From assembly GCA_963969495.1 (NCBI GenBank), contig OZ018326.1, forward strand, positions 1,692,631-1,756,630: a stretch of DNA of 64,000 nt, given 5' to 3'. Both the position numbers and the translations under genes were made by a program. Within the stretch, counting starts at the first letter, position 1, and every line of letters begins with the position of its first letter. This document shows, one piece after another, positions 23,573-34,289 of this stretch. Under the pieces are notes generated by a model, which saw only the letters and a program-made list of their open reading frames with translations, was not told the origin of the DNA and did not search any database. Source of the stretch: Ceratothoa steindachneri. Lineage: Eukaryota > Arthropoda > Malacostraca > Isopoda > Cymothoidae.

Positions 23573-23869
23573 TTGGTGACCTGTAACTCTAAGCATATGA
23601 TCTATCATAAAGAATTAGGAAACCAAAGAGTTATTCCACAATCACAAGTGCATGTAATCTTGGAACTGATAGAGCCTCAGAATAACTCCCAATCGCTTAG
23701 AGAATTTCTTGTTGCTTACAAAAGTTACTTGCGTAGTTTAAAATCAATAGGCTTATACATGAATGACGAGGGATTCCTCATTGTAGCCGTATTATCAAGA
23801 AGCTCCCATAAAATAACAGAAGCGGCAAACATAGATCTATTAACGAGAATAAGGAATATTGGAATTTAG
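23573..23869 (+). pseudogene. BEL/Pao-type gag fragment (DUF1759-like), likely
   Basis: 98 codons. The part LREFLVAYKSYLRSLKSIGL followed by NDEGFLIVAVLSRS has the pattern of BEL/Pao gag: a helix ending in HLRSLxxLG, then a YGxLLVPxIL-like strand. NIDLLTRIRNIGI and, past the frame, NLDEFQ match the following helix of that domain. There is no upstream ATG in context and no pol nearby, so it is debris. The C-terminal 69 codons lie inside the 274-bp duplication and are repeated at 23937-24144. A weak but consistent family match. Confidence 0.45.
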
Positions 23870-24213
23870 ATGAGTTTCAGGTGACTTAAAAGGAAGATCC
23901 GGTTTTATATCAATGGAAAAATGACAATCACCACGAGAACTGATAGAGCCTCAGAATAACTCCCAATCGCTTAGAGAATTTCTTGTTGCTTACAAAAGTT
24001 ACTTGCGTAGTTTAAAATCAATAGGCTTATACATGAATGACGAGGGATTCCTCATTGTAGCCGTATTATCAAGAAGCTCCCATAAAATAACAGAAGCGGC
24101 AAACATAGATCTATTAACGAGAATAAGGAATATTGGAATTTAGATGAGTTTCAGGTGACTTAAAAGGAAGATCCGGTTTTATATCAATGGAAAAATGACA
24201 ATCACCACGAGAA
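23663..24213. repeat. Exact tandem duplication, 274-bp unit
   Basis: gaactgatagagcctcagaa begins at 23663 and 23937, and the copies remain the same base for base by eye to ccacgagaa (23931-23939 and 24205-24213). Identity near 100% makes this a recent event, or an assembly duplication. Confidence 0.9.
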
Positions 24214-24275
24214 ATGTAAGTCAACTAGATCTGCAAAACTTGTGTTTCCTTCTTTCCCATACAGTAAGAATCATA

Positions 24276-24278
<3 letters not shown>

Positions 24279-24343
<65 letters not shown>
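24279..24343. repeat. (TA)n microsatellite
   Basis: About 32 TA units. Confidence 0.95.
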
Positions 24344-24347
<4 letters not shown>

Positions 24348-24589
24348 ACACGTTAAGACGCAAAGTATACAAAGGAAAAATCTAAGGGTGGCCGTAATTC
24401 CCTCAATGTTCACTATCCGATGAACGACACAAAGATTAAAAATGCTCTGGGATTATGCTGGAGTTGCTTATGATGGGGACAGAAAATTCTAAATTGCATT
24501 TCGAAATAAAATTCGATACTAAAAAGGCATTTAAAGTTAATGCTAACCATAAGGCCAGGTCTAGATAAGGCCTAGATTGTCAAAAAGAT

Positions 24590-24925
24590 TTGGGAGACAG
24601 CGGTAGGGAATTGATGGATTTCATTTTTTAGGAGATGGCAGTAGAGACTAGAAGGGTTTTAATTATTTTTATTTCGCTTATTATTTATTTCGAAATGTGT
24701 TTTAAATAATTGAATGGTTTAATTTTTTTTATTTCGGAAAAGAGAGTAAAGAATTGAGGGGTTTCAATCATCATATAGCGGAAAGCGCATTAGAAAATTG
24801 AGGGGTTTATTTATTATTTATTTCGGAGATAGCATTAGATAATATAAGCGTTTCACGTATTTCTTTTTGGACATAGAAGTACGGAATTGAGTAGTTTTAC
24901 TTTTTTTATTTCTGAAATTCAACCC
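24590..24925. repeat. Diverged tandem repeat, unit about 60-75 bp
   Basis: The pattern [g]aattgaggggttt, then T-rich, then tatttcgga-aga/tagcattag recurs about five times (near 24605, 24705, 24755, 24800, 24880). Units differ strongly in length and sequence, as in an old minisatellite. Confidence 0.55.
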
Positions 24926-25119
24926 ATTATTCTTCACGGACGGATTTTTGCCATTAAAGAATAAACTAGAGAAGTGCATCAAATTCTGCACCTGTTAAGC
25001 AACATGACCTCCTCCAAAATTTAGGCCAGGACAAACATCAAATTCATGGTGAAGCTGGATCTAGTTTATGGTGAATATGCCCCCCAAAATTAAACAACCT
25101 ACAAATTTTCAAGTCATTC

Positions 25120-25691
25120 AAAAGTGGAAGAAATGATATTGAAGAAGATCCCTGTAGTGGCAGGCCATTCACATCAGTTTGGGTGGAAAACATTTATGCT
25201 GTTAGCGAGCTGATTGAAAATGATAGAAGAATTACCAATGAATCAGTAGCAGACACAGTCAACATCTCCCTTGGTTCTGTTCATGCAATTCTGGTGGAGA
25301 GTTTGGGGATAAACAAGCTTTCCGCTCGATAGGTTCCTAGGCTATTGCGCCCAGATCAGCAGCAAACAAGGGCAGATCATTCAAGTGGGATGCGTCTCTG
25401 AAGCTTTAAGGGAGAGAATCGTGACTGGGGATGAAACATGACTCTACGAATACGACTCCGAGGACAAAATTCAATCGAAGCATTGTCAGCCCAGTGGGGA
25501 AAGTGAGACAGTTAAGAGAAAATCTGAGAGTTTAATAGGAAACATCATTGCCACTGTCTTCTAGGATGCAGAGGGTATTTTTCTGGTTGACCTCCTCGAG
25601 AAGAAGAAAACAATTACAGATGCTTATTATCAAGGTGTGTTGAGAAAACTGTCTAAGAAAACCGCAGAAAAAACGCTGAGAAGCTGCATCA
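25120..25691 (+). pseudogene. Mariner transposase, N-terminal half
   Basis: The reading has GRPFTSVWVENIYAV (the GRPS linker), RRITNESVADTVNISLGSVHAIL (second helix-turn-helix), LSAR before a stop where mariners have W, then after a deletion TGDET followed by TGA (family TGDETW; first catalytic aspartate at about 25430) and YEYDSEDKIQSKH. Several stops. The first helix-turn-helix is only partly traceable at 25040-25120. Binds the mariner ends and cuts DNA in intact copies. Confidence 0.8.
25679..25691. repeat. Target-site duplication, left copy (13 bp)
   Basis: AGAAGCTGCATCA, repeated exactly at 32344-32356. Lies at the poly(A) end of the inserted LINE. Confidence 0.9.
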
Positions 25692-25701
25692 TTTTTTTTT
25701 A

Positions 25702-25871
25702 TTAAGGGGCTATCTGGCGACTGCCGACTTAGGCATAAGTTGCCGTAAACAAACAGCCTAGTTCTAGGCTACTTCAAAATAATTCAACAGGAAACAACAA
25801 TAAAAAGAAATAAAAATAACAAAACAATAACAAAAAACGATGACAAAAACAACAACAACAATAAAACCGGG
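25702..25871 (-). other. 3' UTR of LINE-N
   Basis: The sense strand has TTG/TTA-rich simple sequence, then a short unique segment with GGCAGTCGCCAGATAGCCCC and an A-run tail at the insertion point. Confidence 0.6.
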
Positions 25872-28800
25872 TTAAATGAAAGGGAGAAGGCCGGCCTCCC
25901 CCAAAAAGTCAATAAGTCCACCAGTCATGGTGCACGCACTCGTCCCGAGAACAAGGGACAGGCGGTAGCGACCCCGCCCATCCCGGTACTGAGACAGGTA
26001 TCGTGCGCGAAGATCACCCAGACTGGGACATTCGACAAGAATATGCCGAACAGTCTGGGGGACGACGCAGTCGTTGCAATAGGGCGCATGCGAGCGCTCC
26101 ATCAAGTAGCGATGCGTCACACGAGTGTGTCCGATTCGAAGACGACAGAAAGCAACCTGAAGCCGCCGCAGCATTGGGGGATAGATCCATGGGAACAGTC
26201 GCGGCGCAATGGCACGCAAATTAAGTTCCCTTCGACCGTCTCCCATCTTCTTTGCCAAGCAGTCCGAAGAGCTGCCCGTATTCCTGCCATGTAGTCGGTG
26301 TGAGGAAGAGCGAAACGCTGGTCCGGTCGCAGAGTCCTCGCGGACTCTTTGGCGCTCTCATCGGAGCGCTCATTCCCCGCAATTCCTACATGTCCAGGAA
26401 CCCAGCAGAAGATAAACTCGACATCTGCCCGGCTCGCCAAAACCGTGGCGTCACGGATATCGCGAACCAGGAGATGCGGAGATTCCAATGCCCCGAGAGC
26501 ACTCAGGGCGCTTTGTGAGTCGCTATAGATCACAATCCGGTCTCCGAACCGGGCACGTCGCGTAATCTCCCGTACCGAGTGGTTTATTGCCACCAGCTCG
26601 GCCGTGAAGACAGACGCAGCGCCTGGTAGAGCCCCACTGACTTCAAACAGAGGGGATACGGCGTGGAAGCCGACCCCCTCTTGGGACTTGGAGCCATCCG
26701 TATACACTGGCACGGTTCTAGCGTGACACGATGTGTGCTCCAAAAAGGTCGAACGCAATACTCCCGGCGCAGTACAAGCTTTGGGAGCAGAGGCCTGGCG
26801 ACAAATAGCCAAATGTGGTACCCTCCAGGGTGGCCTCCGGGGCAAAACCAGGGGCGCCACCGGCCTAAAAGCGATATCTACCTCTCCAAGGAGTTTCCTG
26901 GCCCTAAACCCAAAAGGCTTAGGGTATGACTGGCGTCTCTCGGTGGCATAGGCCCCATCGAGATCAGATGCGGAAGCAGTGAGAGCTGTTGGCGACTGAG
27001 GGAGGCGCCGTGCTCGCGCGTACAGTCGAGGGATACACTGCACGCGGCGCAGAGCGAGTGGCATCTCCCCAGCATCGACCAACAGGCTCTCAATGGGGGA
27101 AGTGCGGAAGGCACCGGTCTCAAGGCGAAGGCCGGTGTGGTGGATCGAATCCACCTTCCGCAATAAACGCTCGGCTGCGGATGCATAAAACTCGCATCCG
27201 TAGTCGAGCTTTGAACGAATAAGGATCGATAAAAAAGTAAGGCAGTAGCCCTATCAGCGCCCCAAGCGCTTAACGTCACGGAACGGAGAATGTCCATGCG
27301 CGATACAAGAGACCCTAAGGCTGCGAATATGAGCCTCCCAGGTGAGGCCTCAATCGAATACAAGACCAAGGAAACGTTGCGACTCAACCACATCTAGGCG
27401 CACCCCATTAAGAAACAAATCTGGGTCGGGGTGAAGCCGTGGACGGGGGCAGAAGTGCACCACCTTAGTCTTGGCCAAAGAAAACCGAAACCTGTGTGCT
27501 TCGGCATAGCGAGAGACGCGGTTCAATGCCTGTTGGAGTCGACGCTCCAGGGTTGGCATCTGGGCCGCGCCAAAAGAGATCGAAAGGTCGTCCACGTAGA
27601 GCGTAGCGAGAACATCTTCCGGCAGCACCGAGGTGATGCCGTTGATGCTCAAGGAAAAGAGTGTGACACTGAGGACACTTCCCTGCGGGACACCCTCTTC
27701 CTGCTCCTTTGGGCCAGAGAGGGCTCCCCCCACCCGGACGCGGAATCGACGATCTCGCAAAAATTCAGATATAAAAATTGGGAGGCGTCCCCTCGCCCCC
27801 ATCGTGTGGAGAGTCTCTATGATACCGTATGGCCATGCGGTATCATAGGCCTTCTCCAGATCGAAGAACACCGTGGCGTAGTGCTGTCTACGAAGGAAAG
27901 CCTCGCAGACGGCATTTTCCAGTTGGAGCAGAGCATCCGACGTGGAGTGGAACTTGCGGAAGCCGCACTGTGCGGAAGACAGATGGCCTCCGCTGTCCAG
28001 GAAAAAGGCTAATCTAACATTTACTAATTTCTCCATCAACTTGCACACGCAAGAGGTTAGAGAGATTAGGCGGAAACCGGTCGGAGTAGAGTGATCTCTC
28101 CCCGGTTTGCGAAAGGCAAGCACAGTAGCGATTCGCCAGGAGTCTAGGAGAAGACCTTCCACCCAGATCCTGTTGAACAAATCTAACAGAAAAGCCATGC
28201 CTCGTTCACCTAGATGTCGAAGCATGGCGTACGGGACATCGTCCGGACCATGGGCGGTGTCCGCGCACGAAGCGAGAGCGGAACGCAACTTGCTTACAGT
28301 AAACTTGTCGTTGAAGGGTTTTCCGCCTCTAGAGGTAAAGTTCAGCGGGCGGCCTTCCGCGACATCACGACGTGCATTGAATGCTGACGGAGCAGCATCA
28401 CGGCTAGAGAATGCAGAAAAAGCGGTCGCGAAGGATTCCGCCACGGACGCGTGGTCCGAGATTGCGGTCCCATTCTCCTGGAGAACGGGAGGGGGGTCCT
28501 GCGAGAACTTGCCCCGAATCCTTTTGACTCGCTTCCACACCTCAGCTAAAGGGGTCTTCCCTTTAAGTGGAGACACGTATGCCCGCCAAGAAGAGCGGCG
28601 GGCGTGCTTCGAAATATACCGGAACCTAGCCCTAGCCCGACGAAATTCAGCGACAGTGAAATCGTTTGGGCGGCGCTTATAGCGCATGTAGGCATAACGC
28701 TTCTGTTTGAGGGCCGTCTCACACTCGGCCGACCACCATGGGAGTGGTCGGCGTGCAAAACGGCCAGACGTCCTAGGAATAGTAGTCAGGCCCACAAGGA

Positions 28801-29696
28801 TGAGGTTGCCGGAGAAGAACTCAACGGCCTCATCTACCGACCTAAACTCCTCGACTGAGATAGAGAATTCAGTCATTTCCTGAAATGCAGGCCACCGCGC
28901 CCGCGCCAAGCACCACCGAGGTGGTCTCTCAGGCGGAGTTGCCCTGAAAATGATATTTAAATGGGAAAGTGATCACTACCATGGAGGTCATCGACCACCC
29001 CCCAATCAAAATCAGGCTGCGCATCCGAAGAGCAAAAAGATAGGTCAAGGCCAGAAAATCAAGCGGTTCTCGGAAAGTGATGCCTAAACTCATCCACGTT
29101 TAGGACACCCATCTCAAGCTCTTCGATCAGATCGGCAAAGACTTGTCCCCTGGGATTTAATGAGTAATCTCCCCAGAGAGGATGCCCGCCGTTCAGATCT
29201 CCAAGCAAGAGATAGGGCCTCGGCAACCGTGCCACGACGCGGCGGAAGTCCCCCGCGTTGAAGTCAGCTGACGGTGGAATGTACGCAGAAATGATAGTAT
29301 ACCTCCTATCCAGGTGCAGCTGCACAGCCACTGCCTGAAAGGAGGTATCTAAAGAGAAAGGAAGAACGGAGATATCTGCCTGGGTGTAAACCGCGCATCC
29401 CCCAGCCCGGCCATCCCGCGGTGGTGGGGTCGCCAGACCCTTGTACCCCGGGAGGGTGGGCAGAAGCACGCGCCTAGCATGGTCTCCTGCAAAAAGATAG
29501 CTAACGGGGAGCGGGACGAGACGAGCCTCCGCAGCTCCTCCCAGTTGGTCCGGAGTCCACAGCAATTCCATTGAAGGAATATGCCCTCCAGGCCTAGCTC
29601 GGAGGAGACGCGGGGGCCCTCCTCGAACTGAAGACCCTCACGGGAATGGCCGTACGCTTCCCGGAGGCAGAACCCCGGGCGCTGTTGGCCGGACAA
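25872..29696 (-). pseudogene. LINE-N ORF2: endonuclease - RT - RNase H polyprotein
   Basis: Endonuclease: LQWNCCGLRTNWEEL (about 29590), FLQETML, PYLLLGDLNGGHPLWG, and GSDHFPI near 28970, so the N, E, D and H landmarks are seen. RT is open for 519 codons (28909-27350): WWSAECETAL, FRKPGRDHSTP, FFDLEKAYDT, GVPQGSVLS, and YVDDLSISF with both aspartates. RNase H (27163-26117): VYTDGSKS, FTAELVAI, IYSDSQSAL, NERSDESA, i.e. all four acidic residues. The tail (26258-25872) has CNDC and TVRHILVECPSLG. Frameshifts near 29000, 27250 and 26190 break it. It nicks target DNA and copies its RNA there (target-primed reverse transcription). Confidence 0.9.
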
Positions 29697-32023
29697 AGCG
29701 CTGGAGGCGCTGTTGCCTTCGAGGACTTATTGGGGGAGGTTGGGCTCGCCATGCGAGTCTTTTCCTCCCTCCGCCTCGAAACCTTAGGCGGGCGCTGCGG
29801 CTTCGGAGGCAGGGGGCCCTCTTTTTGAGGAACCACCGTCTCCGAGCCACTCGCTCCACCTCGGGGCGTGGGCGAAGGAGCCGAAGCTCCTTTGTTGCTG
29901 TCCTCCTTTCGGGGGACAGCTTTAGGAACCCCCGAAGATGGCCTAGCGACAATCTTCAGGGGTGTTGCCTCCTGTGAGTCTAACGACTCGGTGGAGGCGC
30001 GTGGCCGTTTCACCTTGCGGGAAACGGTCACGCTGGGGGAAGAGGGGGGAGCCCTGGTTTTAGCCGGAGCGGGGAATGAACCCTTTTTGCCGCCAGCTTT
30101 ACCAGGGGAGCGCCCGAAATGGGTAGAGCCCGCAGGAGGGCTCCGAATGGGCGCGGAAACAACCGTGCTCGTTGGCCTGGATGGGCCAAGAGCAGAGGGT
30201 GCCTTTCTAGCTACTGAGGCATATGACATCCCAGGCAGAGCTGGGCGCGCCAGGACCAAGTCCTTAGCCTCGCGGAATGAGAGTCTATCCTGGGCCTGAA
30301 CGGCCAGGATTTCTTTCTCCAGGAGATATGCACCACATTGCTTCGAAGAAGCAGGGTGCGGCTCTCCGCAATTAACACACTTGGCACTCACGATTTGGAC
30401 TTATCGTGTGCGATCTTGGAGCAGTTTACACATACCTTGGTCGACCCCGACTTTGCACGTCTACATGAGCGATTCGTATGGCCGAAGCGGTGACAGTAAT
30501 AGCACTGCCGCGGAAGTGGCACGAATACCTTCACGCGGTAGCAGGACCAACCGGCACGCACCGACTCAGGGAGCTTGTCACAGTCGAACGTGACAAAGAG
30601 TGTAGGGGTGGGTCTCGAGGCCCCTCCCTGTTTTTTCATCACACGTTCGACCTTGACCGCCCCATGGTCGGCCAGCTCTAGGGTGATGTCCTCAATGGAG
30701 TAGTCAACGAGTTCCCTCGCATAAACTACTCCTTTTACAAAGTTCATGGTAGAGTGCGGCGTCACACTCACCGGGGTGCTATGAAGTGTCCGAAGAGCAC
30801 TTATCTTGGCCGCCTCGGCGGGATTCGCCGCATTCGCCAGAAGGCTGCCGTCCGAGAAACGGGTCACCTTCTGCTCTCTACCAATTGCACTAGCTAATCC
30901 TCTCCTCTGATGGATCATGTTGCCCTTGGACAACATGGTGCCATCAGTGGAGCGAATAACGAGGAAGCGTTTGAAGCCAGCGGGCTCGAAAACGCCAGGT
31001 AACCTCTGAATGAGGGGCCCGATGTCATCGAGGCTCCGCCCTGTGCACTCTTGGTCTTAGTCAGGGGCTCCGCACACGGGGGGGTAGAGGGGCTGGATGT
31101 GCCGATCTTGGCTTGGTCGCCTACCAAAGTGGCAGCAGACCTATTCGTTCCCGCAGCCCCCGCGGATGGAGAGGAGCCCCGAGTCTTCTTTGTCTTTCTA
31201 GTCTTTTTCTATTTTGGAGAGGAGGGCGGGGAATGAACCCGCTTCTCACCTCCGCCGGCAGAAGCCCCCATGCCAGATGGGCCGGCCTCAGCCAGGTCCC
31301 TCTCCGAAATGGAGAAGGTCCTGGTAGTCGTGGAGGCACCTGTCGGAGGAGATCCCTCCCCTCCTTGTATTGCCTCGGAGCCCTCAGTCGTTTGAGGGGG
31401 ACCTTGCATAGGGGCGGACTCGGGTTCGGTGCTTGGCGCCGAGCCCGGATTTCCCCCCCATGGAAGGCCCTACCGTCTAAGGCTGGATCTCCTCAAGGAC
31501 CATGTTTATCACAGGAGGGGCCTCCAGTTGGCCATCCCCTCCCAGGACATCGCAGGTCCCCTTGGCAGCGTCAAGAGTCATTTGTGGGGAGGCACAAGCC
31601 TTAACCCCAGCAAGGTTTAATATCCTTGCCAGCAGGTCTTTTGAGGGAAGCGCCTGAAGGGGCCTGGCTTCCCTCTCCCCCCTAAAGGGGTTTGCATTAC
31701 CGAGCCGCTTACAAGAGGGGCGGTCGGCAATGGGCTGCCTGCTGGCTTTCTTGGCAGTCCCCTTAGAAAGAAAAGAAGGGACTGCCGCTGGAAATAGGGA
31801 GGTGCCTGAAAGCACCTCCAGAGAAGGGAGTGAGAGGAAGTCCTCTTACACCCGTAGGCGTAGGAGAGGAGTAAGCCTCCTCTCCGGTTGAAGAAGTATG
31901 GAGGGTCCCCTGTGCAAGCACAAGGGAGGGGCCTCCATTATTTTGGTGGAGCTGCCCGAGGGCGGCTCCGTTGTTCTTGGGGAAGTTGGGGGTTGGGGTT
32001 TTTTTATACTCATCAATGGGCAT
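29594..32023 (-). pseudogene. LINE-N ORF1 (gag-like, zinc knuckles)
   Basis: A proline/serine-rich, low-complexity N-terminal part (32023-31120, several frames) precedes a folded part (30936-30388) with VVYARELVDYSIEDITLEL and PTLFVTFDCDKLPESVRAG, then knuckles CYYCHRFGHTNRSC, CVNCSKIAHDKS and CVNCGEPHPASSKQC across a frame change at 30390. A long basic proline-rich C-terminal tail ends at 29594. This is the ORF1p architecture of I/Jockey-type LINEs: RNA binding and particle formation. ORF2 may start at 29696 inside it, an overlap of about 100 nt. Confidence 0.75.
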
Positions 32024-32343
32024 GGTGACCCTCTTATTTACACGGGATGCAACAGCTCACCACTTCTCACAGTTGCCCTCACTGCAAGAGGTGCTTGCAG
32101 GTCCGGCAGAGCCAGGCACCGCCATTTGGGACCACCTCTCCCACCTGGTGGCCTGGCAGTCCATCGGCATGGCGGCTCCACCTTAGACACGGCGTAAAAT
32201 GATAGATTTTGAAGACGAGAGAAAAAGGGATGTGAGGAAGGTATGGGTGGGGATGAAGCAGGTAGTTAAAAACCAGCCACCCCAGACCGGATCTCAGAGG
32301 TTAGGGAACATTGTCCCCCACCCCCTCAGCCCCGATGCGGGAT
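32024..32343 (-). other. 5' UTR of LINE-N
   Basis: GC-rich. It may contain an earlier ORF1 start (a reading near 32170 leads in frame, with one stop, into the 32023 ATG). The sense strand begins at the duplication junction with CTATCCCGCATCGGGGCTGA. Confidence 0.5.
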
Positions 32344-32356
32344 AGAAGCTGCATCA
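32344..32356. repeat. Target-site duplication, right copy (13 bp)
   Basis: AGAAGCTGCATCA; see 25679-25691. Removing 25692-32356 rejoins the mariner reading. Confidence 0.9.
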
Positions 32357-32685
32357 GTGTGTCTTCTTCCACCACGACAATATATGCACTCACGGCGTTC
32401 GGCAAAGAATAGCTCTGCTAAGCGAATTTCGATGGGAAATCATCCGACATCCATCATACAGCTCCGATTTAGCCCTATCCGACTTCCTTTTTTTTTTTTT
32501 TCCAAACGTGAAAAAAAATCATTTGAAGCTACCCATTTTCCATTAACTAGAGATGTAAATGGAGTTGTTTGACATAGTTCAAATCTAATGACCCTCAGTT
32601 TTACAGGGATGGACTTAAAGGCTGGTTGGTATCAACGTTTGCAGAAGTTGATTGACCTAAATGGAGCAAATGTTGAAAAATAAAC
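32357..32685 (+). pseudogene. Mariner transposase, C-terminal part
   Basis: Continues the interrupted transposase: FHHDNICTH with the second catalytic aspartate, WEIIRHPSYSSDLALSD with the third. Counting residues from HDN to LSD gives exactly 34 between the two aspartates, so the DD34D signature of mariners survives. Then a T-run frameshift, and DLKAGWYQRLQKLIDLNGANVEK followed by the stop at about 32683. Confidence 0.85.
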
Positions 32686-32745
32686 ATCATAACTCAGACA
32701 GTTCTTTCCAACTGTCCTTTTTCCACGAACTTTATGAAGTGCCAC

Positions 32746-32746
<1 letters not shown>

Positions 32747-32810
<64 letters not shown>
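32747..32810. repeat. (TA)n microsatellite
   Basis: About 32 TA units between the mariner end and the DUF4817-type element. Confidence 0.95.
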
Positions 32811-32815
<5 letters not shown>

Positions 32816-34077
32816 AACCGCCCAAAACGGGCCTGCGCACACTTTTTGTGATATATCCTTCATTTATTCATTAATTATCCTTACTTTGCAGGACCTGACA
32901 GGAGAAACGCCCGTGGACACAACTACACCTCATTGGGAGCTCCAGGAAAAAATATACTCCATCAAACATTACTACAATTCAGGCTCGTTCAAAAAAGTGC
33001 AGGACACTTTCGTGCATCAGTTCGAATGTGAAAAAGCCCCCTCCACGAGCAGAATTCAAGACTGGGTGGGCCATTTCGAAAACTATGGGAGTGGATAACC
33101 TCATTGCAGCCAGTGACAACTGTCCAAACTATTCAGGACATCCCAGGAAGCGTACGGCTAACCTGGTCGAGAGCATGAGGGAGTCAGTTCAGTAGAGTTG
33201 AAAACACTCTGAGCGTAAGCGAAGTCAGTTTCTCGTTATATCCCATTAGAGTTGCAGGAGAGTGCTAGTATTGGATGTAAAGGCCTTCCCATACATAATA
33301 CAGACGGAGCAAACCCTTACGGCCTTAGACAAGGATCAGAGAAAGGCTATTGCAGTCAAGATACTGGAGAAGATTCAGGAGACCCCAACTTTTCATAACA
33401 TACTTTGGACCTCAGATGAAGCTCATTTACATCTTGAAAGAAAGATAAACTCGAAGACAAAGTCTTCTGGTGGACCTCCAGACCAAATAAGGTAGCCACC
33501 AAGCCCCTACACTCCCATAAGTTCCCCGTATGGACAGCAATCTCAGCCAGTGGCATCATTGGACCATTCTTCTTCGAGAAATCTGTCGTGACAGTGACAG
33601 TCACTAAGAAGCGGTATGTTAAGGTCCTCAAAACATTCAAGACGGAGGTTCAGACCTTGTTCCCGTGGCTTATGGGGAGGTTCTGGTTCCACCAAGATGA
33701 AGAATGCTCTCACACCTCAAACCTGTCACGAGATTGGCTAAAAGAGAAGACTTTAGTGGGGGTGTGATCAGTTCCAAGACTGATTTTGAGTGGGCATCTC
33801 ACAGCCCGGACCTTAGTCCCATAAATTTCTTTCACTGCGGCTACTTTAAATACAGAGTGTACGCAAGGAAACCCAGGAACATCACGGGACTCAAGAAAGA
33901 CATCAGGGAGGAGATCAGAGCCCTTAGTCGGTCGGTTTGTAAGGACGTTATGAACAACTTTGTGGTGCGCCTCAAGAAATGCACAGAGCTAAATGATGGT
34001 CATCTTGAACACGTGCTCTAGAATAAAGAAGATATGCTCAGACTTTCATGTTTTTATATAATTTTTTTGAACACAAC

Positions 34078-34080
<3 letters not shown>
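32811..34080 (+). mobile_element. Tc1/mariner-superfamily element with DUF4817-type HTH
   Basis: It lies exactly between two (TA)n tracts, which fits TA-targeted insertion into a TA microsatellite that is now divided. The left end is GGGTAAACCGCCCAAAACGGG. I could not find its inverted copy at the right end, so the termini are not proven. Confidence 0.7.
32886..34021 (+). pseudogene. DUF4817-type mariner-like transposase
   Basis: Reading 1 (32886-33098): IYSIKHYYNSGSFKKVQDTF and a RIQDWVGHFENYGSG end, the DUF4817-type helix-turn-helix. A broken stretch has NYSGHPRKRTANL (33120-33160) and VKAFPYIIQTEQTL. Reading 2 (33262-33495): ILWTSDEAHLHLERKIN with the first catalytic aspartate. Frame change, then FPVWTAISASGIIGPFFFEK and FWFHQDEECSHTS with the second. 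Reading 3 (33704-34021): HSPDLSPINFFHCGYFKYRVY with the third, ending in DGHLEHVL. About 375 codons in total, as in intact relatives common in arthropods. At least two frameshifts and several stops. Confidence 0.85.

Positions 34081-34156
<76 letters not shown>
34081..34156. repeat. (TA)n microsatellite
   Basis: About 38 TA units at the border of the next transposon. Confidence 0.95.
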
Positions 34157-34161
<5 letters not shown>

Positions 34162-34289
34162 GTGGTCCCAAAGAATGAAAATTATTTTTCTTTCTCTCCA
34201 CAGGGCTAATTTTATTACACTTCACAAAAAGGACTTACACGTAAAATCCCGTCTCTCTTTCCCATCATGTAGTAGGCACCCCACTTTTG

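Larger units (their letters stand above)
25692..32343 (-). mobile_element. LINE-N: full-length RNase H-bearing LINE inserted in mariner
   Basis: Bounded by an exact 13-bp duplication. On the sense (minus) strand: 5' UTR from 32343, ORF1 with three CCHC-type knuckles (about 32023-29594), ORF2 with endonuclease, RT, RNase H and a zinc-like tail (29696-25872), 3' UTR, and a short A-run at 25702-25692 (T-run on plus). The APE endonuclease plus RNase H indicates the I group of LINEs; I cannot fix the clade. GC content is clearly higher than the surroundings. A few frameshifts only, so it is younger than most elements here. Confidence 0.9.
24950..32745 (+). mobile_element. Mariner element, split by a LINE insertion
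   Basis: The transposase N-terminal half is at 25120-25691 and the C-terminal part at 32357-32685. The 6.65 kb between is a minus-strand LINE with a 13-bp target duplication. The terminal inverted repeats are not clear. The right end runs into the (TA)n tract at 32747, as expected for a family that inserts at TA. Confidence 0.8.

Noticed and set aside
23573..23869. A host gene exon in the 274-bp repeat
   Set aside because: The reading matches the pattern of BEL/Pao gag better, has no splice-site context, and lies in TE debris.
27431..30299. Long plus-strand open readings within LINE-N (for example 193 codons at 27431, 191 at 28107, 143 at 29868)
   Set aside because: They lie opposite the RT, endonuclease and ORF1 of LINE-N and arise because that GC-rich minus-strand coding sequence has few stops in the reverse frame.
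34034..34080. Right terminal inverted repeat of the DUF4817-type element
   Set aside because: The sequence before the TA tract (gaacacaacatg) does not pair with the left end GGGTAAACCGCCC; no TIR could be supported.
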